This document shows, piece by piece, positions 34,945 through 44,946 of a stretch of DNA of 64,000 nt (the stretch's first letter is position 1; each line of letters begins with the position of its first letter). The stretch is from Camellia lanceoleosa (Eukaryota; Streptophyta; Magnoliopsida; Ericales; Theaceae). The DNA is taken from assembly GCA_025200525.1 (NCBI GenBank), contig CM045759.1, forward strand, positions 124,001 through 188,000, in the 5' to 3' direction. The position numbers were made by a program, and so were the translations under genes. The notes beneath the pieces are model-generated. The model worked only from the letters and a program-made list of their open reading frames with translations, did not search any database and had not been told where the DNA came from.

Positions 34945-36140
34945 TGTCATGACCCGAACCCTGCCCGTAAGGGTCGGTGAAGTGATCGGCCAGTAATCGG
35001 AGATTACCAAAGGCCTTCTTGTACAAATCAAAATAATCAGAGGCACCAAAACAAAACTCCAAAGGCTTTAGACGGTGGCTCGACTCAAAGATTCCTTCTG
35101 GGCTTGCTCTTTATGTCGCTCACCTATATATATATATACACACAGTGAGCTAAAACCCAGTGAATAACATTAAAATAAAGGGGTTAGTGAACGAACTCCA
35201 AATATATCATATTCGTAAACAAATCATAGCATAATTAATCTCATATTAGAACATAATAATGGTACATCCAACCGAGAGTACTCGATCCTGGATACCGATT
35301 ATCAAACATAACACCACTTTGTCAAGTGGCTAACGAGATCTCGTAATCACACGTGTGTCATGGACCCTGCATGTTCATGCCATTCCCCCATGACTTGGAA
35401 TGTTCTATGGATGCCATAATAGATTCAAAATTAGGACGTTCGTTCACAGAAATAAATATTATTTCAGAAAACATAACTCAGTAAGTCACATTTCAAATAT
35501 ATCTCATATGAACATATCTTTACAGTAATGCTACTCACAGTGCTTGGTCGGATGAGACACTTCAACAACTGAACCTGCATAAACATTACCAAGCATAACA
35601 AAACATATCTCATTCAATCCATTCAATCGTTTCATTCTTTCAATTATTCCTATTCTTCCTTTAATTTCCTTTCCTTATCATGAAATGCTTATGCATGTGC
35701 AACACACTTGAAAACTATGTAAACGGAGGCTCGGAAGTTGAAAAAATATAAGAAAAACATAACCGAGCCTGCCCTGTTGGCCGCACGTGCGGTGGCCTTG
35801 GCTGCACTAGCAACGCCAAAACAGAATACAACTTTAGGCAAAAGAAGGTTGGCCACTCAAGTGGTCTAGGTGCAAATGGAGTCCAAAATTTTGCTTCAAC
35901 TTGGAACTTTTTCCTTTGCAAAATCCAATTTTAATTTCATGAAAATCAAGGTCCAAAACTCTTAAAAACATATTGAATTAAACATATCTTACTTGAAATA
36001 AAATCATAACTTCAAATCAAAACTCAATTTTCGTGTAAAGGATCAAAACCTTGAATTGATGTATAAAGTCATAACACAGACATATTCAAGTCTCAATCTC
36101 CATATCTATGGAGTTTTCTCTTCAATTTTGAAGAATCATA
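34945..36140 (+). mobile_element. LTR fragment of the TGTCACGACC family inside the MULE
   Basis: Starts TGTCATGACCCGAACCCTGC and shares GATCGGCCAGTAATCGGAGATTACCAAAGG-type sequence (34987-35016) with the LTRs at 56996, 58149 and 59623. It has the same internal order: a GTGAGC..AAACCCAGTGAATAA block, then a GGTACATCC block, then a TACAGTAATGCTACTCACAG block. The right end is not clear and no target duplication was found, so it may be truncated. Confidence 0.65.
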
Positions 36141-36301
36141 CAAGAAAACAAGTGCTCATGCCGAAAAAGTCACTAATTGTTAATTTTTAGCGACATATGT
36201 AAAAAATCGTCACATAAAAATTACTTTTAGCAACGATTTTACTAAGACTTATTTTCAAAAGGATTTGATGAAAATTAAGTTCAACTATTATGACCTATTG
36301 G

Positions 36302-37342
36302 TAGTTTACCCAAGATTATACAGTGGAAACTGGGTTCAAGATTGTGAGGGACAAAAATGAGAAGTCTAAAGTAACTGCCCACTATGCTGTTGATGGATGT
36401 CCTTGGAGGATTCATGCATCTCCTCGTCCAGATGGGATAACTTACAAGATAAAAACCCTAGTTCCCCAGTATACATGCAATAGGTTGAACCAAAATACTG
36501 AGGCAACTTCAGATTGGATAGTAAAAAAATTGAGTGACAATGTTAAAAAAAATCCAAACATGAAGTTGGATACAATGCAAGGCAAGTTGAATAAGATGTA
36601 TGAGGTTAATGCTTCAAAGATACAGTTGTATAGAGCTTAAAAAAGATGTAGAAATGAAACAGAGGGTAATCATGGTAGCCAATATGTGCTATTACCAACA
36701 TATGCTGCAAAGATTAAGAAGACAAATCCTAGTAGTTTTGTGAAGATCAATTATGATTACCTACCCAAGCCAATCTCAGAGGATGAACCCATATCAGATG
36801 AAAAGAGTACAATTAGTTCTAACCCAGTGTTTAAAAGATTATTCATTTCATTTGAGGCAATGAAAACAAGGTTTATTAATGAATGTAGACCCTTTATAGA
36901 GGTAGATGGTTGTCACTTGAAGGGTCCTTATGGTGTAGTGCTAATTTTAGCAATTGCTCTAGATGGAAATAATAGGTTGTTTCCACTAGCATTAGGAGTA
37001 GTTAAGTGTGAATGTAAGGAGAGCTGGACATTTTTCCTAGAACACTTCAGAACAATACTTAGTAATGCATTGCCCACTAGGCCTTGGACCATCCTGTCTG
37101 ATAGACAAAAAGGTCTTGACAAAATTGTTAGTGAAATCCTACCAGAGGCTAGCCATAGAAGATGTTGTATGCATTTGTTTAACAACTTTAGGGCTAAATT
37201 TTCTGGAGTAATCTTGAAGAAGAACTTTTGGAAGACAGAAGGGCTTGGAATTATACAGCATATGATGAGGTTATGCAGACCATTCAAGGTACCTCAAATG
37301 AAGCATATGCATGGCTTGGAATCAGATAACTTGACTACTTAA
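36302..37342 (+). pseudogene. MuDR-type transposase, broken
   Basis: The N-terminal Mutator DNA-binding domain is visible (DYTVETGFKIVRDKNEK, GCPWRIHASPRPDGITYKI, CNRLNQNTEATSDWI). It is followed by KKLSDNVKKNPNMKL. The MULE catalytic domain follows: PFIEVDGCHLKGPYG with the first catalytic Asp, LFPLALGVVKCECKESW, WTILSDRQKGL with the second Asp, and HRRCCMHLFNNFRAKF. A TAA at 36638 interrupts in frame. A frameshift near 37245 moves the rest (AYDEVMQTI, SNEAYAWLG) to another frame, where it soon stops. Upstream it lacks the start, and the C-terminal catalytic Glu region and zinc knuckle are missing. Confidence 0.9.
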
Positions 37343-37670
37343 TGATAGTTTTTGGTACATATGTTGGACAATGAACAGGTACAGAATATATAGTACATAG
37401 TGTGTAGTGCTTTATTGAGCTGTAGGATGTTGCAACCACTTTTGTTTTTTTGTTATAGGCATCTTGATCATACTTTTGTATATGAAGATATAAAGATATA
37501 GGCACTTTTTTGTTTAACTGTGAGGTAGTGATTACTTCTTTTTTGGATATGTAACTATGAAGCATTTATTCACTTTTTTGGGCTGTAATAGTGAAATAAC
37601 TATGAAGCATCTATGAACTAACTATGAAGCATTGATAGTTGAACTTGTTTATATATATATATATATGAAG

Positions 37671-38130
37671 CTATGTTACCTAGAACGTGGATCGTTCTAG
37701 TACATGGAACGGGAACGAGAACGTGGTACGTCATATGCTCTAAAATATGGTGCAATGGGAGTAGACTTATATATATTACACTTAAGAATTTAAAGTACTT
37801 GTAGAGTAAATTTCTTTTAACTATTAGGTATCCAATTTTCTTTTCTTTTTCTTTTTCTTTTTTCATGTAGCAAATCATTTCTATGAAAATTATGACTAAT
37901 TTTTGATTTTTTTGTCTCGTCAAAACTTAACTCACTTTAGATTTTAGTTCAAATATTTGATTTTTTTTTTCTCCTAAAGTAACATTTAAAGAAATATATT
38001 GGGAAAAACTTTTAGGATTGCTTCGGATCACTAAATTTACCGTTTTGGAACGACATTGCACCATATTTCAGAACGTGCTTACCAATACGTAAATCGCTAG
38101 GGTATTAGCGTTTTCTGGTAACATGGGTAT
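37671..38130. mobile_element. Small inverted-repeat element inside the MULE
   Basis: ATGTTACCTAGAACGTGGAT on the left and, read inverted, ATGTTACCAGAAAACGCTAA on the right, with a shared inner block (AAATATGGTGCAATG) in inverted orientation at ~37743 and ~38062. Looks like a MITE nested in the MULE. No ORF. Confidence 0.6.
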
Positions 38131-38409
38131 GAAGCACTCATAATTGGGACTCATATTTTGGGATTTGCCATGCTTTCATTCCACAAAAACTACTACAAGC
38201 TTATTGTCTTACACTTAAATAGAATAGGCTTTACATATTTCATTACACAAAAACTATCACAAGTTTCTCATTTTTGGATATACTTGCATTACATAACCCA
38301 TAGAACAAACTTTACATATGATGAGTAGGTTATTTTATAATGTAAACAAACTTATGACCAAACTTATGATTATTAGTAGCTTCATATTTCCTTGGTTGTC
38401 TTCAAATAT

Positions 38410-38725
38410 TTGAACTCTTTGTATGCACATCCTTGAAATTGCCTTGAGGTAGTGGCCTTTCAACTGTGTCAATAGCTTCATTAGTTGAGTTAACAAGTTT
38501 GCACTAATCCCAAAACTTGCATTTTCTTTTTGAATAAACATAATACAACTTTCCTTTGTTTTTGTTTCTTTCAAATTGTGTCACCTTGATAGATGTCATT
38601 TGACCACAAAGACATGTTTTGCTTCTATATTTCAGTATGTTGGTTCTATTATTTGAGAATGCCATATCACTATACTTGTGCATGGACATACAAACAAAAC
38701 AAAAAAAAAATACATAGTTCACCAA
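38410..38725 (-). pseudogene. GRF-type zinc-finger relic carried by the MULE
   Basis: The minus strand reads MAFSNNRTNILKYRSKTCLC then GQMTSIKVTQFERNKNKGK, LYYVYSKRKCKFWD, TAG, CKLVNSTNEAIDTVE. The pattern CxCG...TS.T...N.G...Y.....C.F is that of plant GRF zinc fingers, small nucleic-acid-binding domains often found beside MULE transposases. The third ligand is Tyr (LYYVYS) where the family has Cys, and TAG replaces a likely Trp. It faces the transposase across ~1 kb. Confidence 0.65.
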
Positions 38726-38748
38726 AAAAAAAAGATATACAAAGAACT

Positions 38749-38825
38749 AAGAGAGAGAGAGAGAGCTCACATGAAATCTTCATCCATGTCAAGCAAGGTT
38801 GTAGAGAGAGAGATAGAGAGAGAGT
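38749..38825. repeat. GA-rich microsatellite
   Basis: Two (GAGA)n tracts (38751-38766 and 38802-38824) within the MULE, just left of the right inverted repeat. Confidence 0.85.
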
Positions 38826-38899
38826 TTGAAGGGAAAGTTAATAGGTACTGAAAGATTGGAGGGAAATGGTTAGAAGGATGTGAATTGTTTTATAAAGGA

Positions 38900-39097
38900 T
38901 GTGAAGGGTATTTTGGGTATTTGAGTGTTTATTGTGGCTGATGTCACCTTTTTTTGATTACTTTAGTAACGTGCTTTTAACAGAATGAGAAATCTGACTA
39001 TTATTTTCAAAGTAAGGGAGGTCTATGTAATTTTTGAAACTACAGGGGGGTATCTGCAATTAAGTTAACACTCAGGGGAGGTAAGTGTAATTTACCC
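38900..39097 (-). repeat. Right terminal inverted repeat of the MULE
   Basis: The reverse complement begins GGGTAAATTACACTTACCTC. It diverges from the left arm by scattered substitutions and small indels. Confidence 0.9.
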
Positions 39098-39469
39098 AAC
39101 TTAAAATGACAAAGTGTAATTTATTAATTTTGCTGGAACAAAGTGTAATTTTTTTTATTTTGCCTCTCGTTTAGCCTAAAGGTTTTTGAGATTAAAAGAC
39201 TAAAATAGTTACAAAAATATAAAATAGAATAAAAAGTTAATAAAATAAAATGTCATTTTTAAACCATAATCCTTTTACTTTTTCTCTCATAAAAATTAAA
39301 AATTCAAAAAAACCCAACCCAAACAAAACTTTTTAACCCAAACTCAAATAATTAAAAAGTTAATAAAAAAATCATCTCACATTCCAAATGATACCTTTGC
39401 TACATTGCTACCAGTTAACATTTTTGGTCTAAACAATTATTCATGGATGAGGCGTGAAAGATGGGTTTT

Positions 39470-40640
39470 ACAACATCCATTAAAAAGTTGCCACATCAGT
39501 AACTCTTCAAAACTAAAGGAACAAAACACTTTGTATGTGCATGACATGGAATTAAATCTCTTAGAGCATTCGTTTTTCCCATTAAAAAAATACAAAATGA
39601 AAGCGTAAAATAGAAGCAGAAAAGAAACGAAGAGAGAGGGAAATGAAGACGCGTCTGCGTTTCATCAAGCACAATTACCATCATCTGCGTTTTCCACCGG
39701 CAAGCACTATCCTTCGTCGTCTACCGTCGTCGGCCAATGTTGTACACCAGAGCGAAACGAAGAGAGAAAAAGAAATCTTTTGAGAAGAATGTTGAAACTT
39801 AGCCATTGTTGTCCACTTTCACGCCATAGATTGGATCGGGTTTGTCCTCCAAACTCTCAAATCTAATTTCAAATCTAGATTGAAAAGTTAGGGTTTTGAT
39901 TGATAAATTAGATTTTGATTTGAAGCTTTGAAAAATTAAGGCCACGTTTGGTTATGTGTTGGAATTATGATTCCAACACAATTTTCACAACATATTTTAA
40001 AATTCATAACCAAGCACACAACTCAAAATTACTTAAAACTCAATTCAAAAATTATTTTCAAAACTTATAACTAAACACACAATTTAAAACTAAATTCAAA
40101 ACTTTTTTCAAAACTCAAAACCAAACTCTTTCCAAAATTTCATTTTTTAAAAAAAAATTTAAAATACTTTTTATTTTTTTAAAAATTATTTTTAGAATCA
40201 TGATTTGAGCATTGAGTCGTATTTCGAGTTACGAGTTTTGAATTGAATTTTGAAAAGAGAATTTGTTTGGTTATGAATTTTGAAAAAAATATTGAGTTAT
40301 ATTTTGAGTTTTGGGTTGTTTTTTAAAATTTATTTTTTTAAATATTTAAAAATTTTCTTAATTTTATTTTTTAGGATTTATTCATTTATTTTAATATGCA
40401 CTATATTTCATATATTTTTGTGCTGCAATTTTTTAAATATTAAAAAATTGAATTTTTTATTTAAATATATAATTTTTATTTTAAATATTTTATTTTGTTT
40501 TACAAAAAAATTAATTTTTTTGTTATGTGTTTGGTTACAATTTGTGTGTAGAGTTTTGAAAGTAGTGTGTAGTTTCGAGTTATGTGTTTAGTTATGAACT
40601 TTGAAAATAATTTTTGAATTAAATTTTGAGTTATGTGTTC
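39470..40640 (-). repeat. Large inverted repeat, left arm (1.2 kb)
   Basis: Its reverse complement matches 43005-44165 almost throughout: AAGTTGCCACATCAGTAACT (39485), the CATCATCTGCGTTTTCCACC block, GTTAGGGTTTTGATTGAT, GTTATGTGTTGGAATTATGA and the long AT-rich tail of TTTGAGTT words. Part of the same family as 5955-6918. No protein-coding sense. 40641-41000 has TACCGGGTACTTATCG-type words and no gene. Confidence 0.8.
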
Positions 40641-41000
40641 TATGAAGCATGAGTACTTTAAAATTATTGTCGTATAAGTACCGGGTACTTATCGAGTGTG
40701 GATACGCATACCGGTATAGTTACACGTATACTGGATACGTTTTACACAATTAGTATATTGATGGGTACAGGATGGTTACACGATCCGTACATAATGGGTA
40801 CGTTTTTGGGTACTTCGGAGGTAAAAAAGAGATTTTTACAAATTTAGTGTACTAGAGCATTTTTTTTTTTAATCTATTTTAAAAATTATATAAATCTGAG
40901 ATTCTTTTGTAATAAATAAAACATGAAACTCTGGGTACGTTTTTGGGTTCTAGATCTATTCGATTATCTCCTTCAGAAATACTCCCAAGAGAGTCGAAGC

Positions 41001-41850
41001 ACTCCTTCGAAGGTGCGATTGAAGAGGTTTAATCGGTGCTGATTGATTCTCTCCTTCAAAGACCACATTCCGGTAAGTTCATCTTCGATTCTTCCCTCTC
41101 TTCTTCTTCGATTCTTCTTCCTCTTTCTTTCATTTTTTTTTCTGTTTCTTCGATTCCAGTTTGTTCTGTTTCTTCGCAGATTTTGTACCCTTTCTTCGCA
41201 TATTTTGTTCGATTTTTCTTCCTCTTTTTTATCTCCCCCCCTCCTCTCCCGCGGGGGCAATTTTGTACACTTTCGGCAGCAAATGAAGAACAAAGATAAC
41301 TTTCTTTCTTTTTTTTTTTCCTTCGTTTTTCTTCAATTCTTCTTTCTCTTTCTTTAATTTTTTTTCCTTTTTTTCTTTCTTCGCAGCAAACAAATTGATC
41401 TGTTCTTTTTTTATTTTTCCCCCCCTTCGTTTTTTTGATTCGATTCTCTCCTCTTTGATTTTCTCTTTCTTTGATCCTTCTTCTTCCTTTTTCTTGAGCT
41501 CTCCTTTTTTCATATATTTTATTATTTTTTTCCCCACAGCCCTGGAATTTCATGCAACTTGCAAGTTTTGAGCCTTCTCTGTAATCATCTTCACAAAAAA
41601 AAAAAAAAGGTAATGTACATGACGTCTCTGTTATTTAACTTTGCCCTCTTTTTACTGTTGTAGACTGTAGTAGACACAATAAAAAAATTGTTATTTAAAT
41701 ATTTGAAAAGTTATATACTCGAATGAAGTGAAAGAATTCACAAATTATTTTGTTAATGGTTATATTATAGGAATATGGGTTCATCAGGAAGTATAGGTTC
41801 AACTGCACCATCCAATATTTATATTTCATTGAATCTTTTTTTTTTTTTTT
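41001..41850. other. T/C-rich low-complexity stretch
   Basis: TTCTTCGATTCTTCTTCCTC-type sequence from 41080 to 41550, poly-A at 41597 and poly-T at 41828-41851. Open frames on both strands here are compositional. A 5'UTR origin is possible but no coding exon follows. Confidence 0.5.
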
Positions 41851-41855
41851 TTTAA

Positions 41856-42032
41856 GAGGAATTGAATACAGATTATATCTATATATAATAGATGGATCGA
41901 CTTGAATTGAATCACGTTGATTATACTTAGAATGAATGTTTTTTAGTAAGAGGAATCAAATACCGATTATATGTATATATAATAGATGTATCCACTTGAA
42001 TTGAATCACGTCGATTATACTTAGAATAAATG
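41856..42032. repeat. Direct repeat, ~94-bp spacing, two copies
   Basis: GAGGAATTGAATACAGATTA ... CTTAGAATGAATG (41856-41938) and GAGGAATCAAATACCGATTA ... CTTAGAATAAATG (41950-42032). The reverse complement of the same sequence is the 5' leader of the transporter gene at 44485-44576. Confidence 0.8.
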
Positions 42033-44576
42033 AATCCCTGTGGTAGCCATCACTACTTCAAACTGAGAGAAGAGATAATAATACCGTGTAGAGGAACGGG
42101 GAGAGAGAGAATGTGAGTGAGTGGTGTGGATTAAATGTTCACAAGGACAAGAGGAGATGAATCCTCTCTCTGGCATCGGATGGACTAGGCAGAAACAATA
42201 GTGAGAGACGATTTTTTACTCGTGAGAGCTCGTAGGGGGAGAAAGTGGAAGGGAAAACCGGAGGGAGGGTTAATGCCAAGGTTGTGAAGATCGGGATCCT
42301 ACATAGGATCATTTTAGGGATCTGTCGGATCGGATCGCGGATCATAAGATCCTACTAAAATGATAAAAAAATACAATAATTTTTACGGCACCCATTAAGA
42401 AGTTGCCACATCAGTAACTCTTCGAAACTAAAGGAACAAAAAACTCGGTTTGTGCATAACAGGGAATTAAATCTCTTAGAGCATTCGTTTTTCCCATTAA
42501 AAAAATACAAAATGAAAACGTGAAACAGAAGCAGAAAAGAAATGAAGAGAGGGAGAGGGAGACGAGCCTGCCTGCATTCCGTCGAGCATAATCACCATCA
42601 TCTGCGTTTTCCACCGGTGAGCACCATCCTCCGTCGTCTGCCGTCGTCGGTCAATGTTATACGCCAGAGCGAAACGAAGAGAAAAGTTTTAAAATTTTAA
42701 ATTTTGAAAAGAGTTTTGAGTTTTAGAAAGAGTTTTAAATTGTATTTTGAGTTTTGAGTTTTGAGTTTTTGAATTTTGAATTGTATTTTAAATTTTTTGG
42801 ATGTATTTTTTTAAAATATTAAAAAATGTTTAAGAAAATTTTATTTTTTATTTTATTTTAAATGTATAATTTTTATTTAGATATTTTTAATTTTTTTTAT
42901 TTTAAATATTTTTTATTTTATTTGTAAATATTTTAATTTTTTTTAATTTTAATATTTTAAACTCAAAACACAACTCCACACTCAAATCGTAACCAAACAT
43001 ATAACTCAAAACTCAATTCAAAAATTATTTTCAAAACTCATAACCAAACACATAACTCGAAACTCCATACTACTTTCAAAACTCTACACTCAAATCATAA
43101 CCAAACACATAACAAAAAAATTAAGATATTTAAAAATATTTTTATAAAACAAAATAAAATATTTAAAATAGAAATTATATATTTAAATAAGAAATATGTT
43201 TTTTTTTCAATTTTTTAATATTTAAAAAAGTACAGCACAAAAATATATGAAATAGTGCACATTAAAATAAATAAATAAATCCTAAAAAAAATAAATTAAG
43301 AAATTTTTTAAATATTTAAAAAAAAACTCAAAATATTACTCAATTTTTTTTTCAAAAATCATAACCGAATAAATTCTCTTTTCAAAACTCAATTCAAAAC
43401 TTGTAACTCAAAACACGACTCTACACTCAAATCATGATTCTAAAAATAATATTTAAAAAAAATAAAAAGTATTTTTTTAATTTTTTTTTTAAAATAGAAT
43501 TTTGAAAAGAGTTTGGTTTTGAGTTTTGAAATGAGTTTTGAATTTAGTTTTGAATTGTGTGTTTGATTATGAGTTTTAAAAATAATTTTTGAATTAAGTT
43601 TTAAGTAATTTTCAGTTGTGTGTTTGGTTATGAATTTTAAAAAGTGTCGTGAAAATTGTGTTGGAATCATAATTCCAACACATAACCAAACGCAACCTTA
43701 ATTTTTCAAAGCTTCAAATCAAAATTTAGTTCATCAATCAAAACCCTAACTTTTCAATGTAGATTTGAAATTAGATAGAGTTTGGAGGATGAACCTGATT
43801 CAATCTATGATGTGAGAGTGAACAACAATGGCTGAGTTTCGACATACTTCTCAAAAGATTTCTTCTTCTCTCTTCATTTCGCTCTGGCATGCAACATTGG
43901 CTGACGACGGCAGACGACGGAGGATGGTGCTCGCTGGTGAAAAATGCAGATGATGGTGATTGTGCTCGACGGAACGCAGGCGCGTCTCCCTCTCCCTCTC
44001 TCTTCATTTCTTTTCTGCTTTTGTTTCACGCTTTCATTTTGTATTTTGTTAATGGGAAAAACGAATGCCCTAAGAGATTTAATTCCCTGTTATGCACATA
44101 CAAAGTGTTTTGTTTCTTTAGTTTTAAAGAGTTATTGATGTGGCAAGTTCTTATTGGATGCATAAAAATTATTGCATTTTAGTAGGATGTTACGATTCGG
44201 CAGACCCCCAAAACAATTCTGTGTAGGATCCCGATCTTAACAACCTTGGCATTAACTCTCTCTCCGGTTTTCCCTTCCACTTTCTCCCCATACGAGCTCT
44301 CACTCACGAGTAAAAAATCGTCTCTCTCACTCTTGTTTCTGTCTAGTCCATCTGATGCCAGCGAGGATTCATCTCCCCGTCCTTGCGAACATTTAATCAA
44401 CACTACTCACTCACACTCTCTCCCTGTTCCTCTACACCGTATTGTTATCTCTTCTCTCTGTCTAAAGTAGTGACGGTTACCATAGGGATTCATTCATTCT
44501 AAGTATAATTGACGTGGTTCAGTTCAAGTTGATCTATCTATTATATATACATATAATCTGTATTCGATTCCTCTCA
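41950..44576. mobile_element. Long inverted-repeat (foldback) structure upstream of transporter
   Basis: Left arm 41950-42690 is the reverse complement of right arm 43862-44576. It includes the CACTACTT...GAGATAATAATACCGTGTAG end, the TGGCATCGGATGGACTAG block, the TCCTACTAAAATG block and the CATCTGCGTTTTCCACC block. The 1.1-kb centre is AT-rich (TTTTGAGTTTTGAG on the left, CAAAACTCAAAACC-type words on the right) and forms part of the other inverted repeat with 39470-40640. The right arm ends inside the presumed 5' leader of the transporter. No transposase. Confidence 0.8.
44542..44549 (+). promoter_or_regulatory. Possible TATA box of the transporter gene
   Basis: TATATATA lies 80 bp upstream of the ATG at 44622 and is conserved in the dead copy (near 6980). 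It lies within the right arm of the foldback element. Position alone supports it. Confidence 0.3.
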
Positions 44577-44621
44577 CAAAAAAAAAGGTTCAAAGAAATA
44601 TTGGGTGGTGTTGATAGAGAA

Positions 44622-44946
44622 ATGGGATCGAGGTCGAGATTCAAGTCGAAGTCGAACGGTAATGACACTAATAATAATATTAATATTAAAGAGAACAAGA
44701 ATAGGATGCAGATGTGGATGCGAAAGGTATTGCTGGGATTAGGGTTCTGGGTGCAGGGGATGAGGTGCTTCCCGTGGATGGGGGTTAACTTCTTCCTCAA
44801 GGATGGTCTCAAGGTGGACTCTTCCACCCTCCAGCTTCTCCAGAACTCTGCCAACCTCCCTATGGTTGCCAAACCCATTTATGGCCTCTTCTCTGACTCT
44901 GTTTACATTGCCTCCCAACACCGCATTCCTTACATTGCCATTGGAG
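44622..44946 (+). CDS. Transporter exon 1
   Basis: Encodes residues 1-108: a basic N-terminus (MGSRSRFKSKSNGN), the first membrane segment (VLLGLGFWVQG) and the conserved VNFFLKDGLKVD loop. ATG 44622 is the first in-frame start after the foldback element; an in-frame ATG at 44514 lies in the element arm and is less likely. The dead copy at 7069 has lost exactly this ATG, which supports its use as the start. Confidence 0.88.

Larger units (their letters stand above)
33992..39097. mobile_element. Mutator-like element (MULE) with 9-bp target duplication
   Basis: The ends are inverted repeats of ~190 bp: GGGTAAATTACACTTACCTC at 33992 and its complement GAGGTAAGTGTAATTTACCC ending 39097. They share further blocks such as AGTTTCAAAAATTACA and ATAATAGTCAGATT. 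The flanks AACTTAAAG (33983-33991) and AACTTAAAA (39098-39106) are a 9-bp duplication with one mismatch, the Mutator hallmark. Inside are a broken MuDR transposase (+), a GRF zinc-finger relic (-), an LTR fragment and a small inverted-repeat element. It no longer encodes a working transposase. Confidence 0.93.

Noticed and set aside
41056..41553. Minus-strand open frame rich in Lys/Glu/Arg
   Set aside because: It is the complement of a T/C-rich low-complexity tract; overlapping frames on both strands are equally open.
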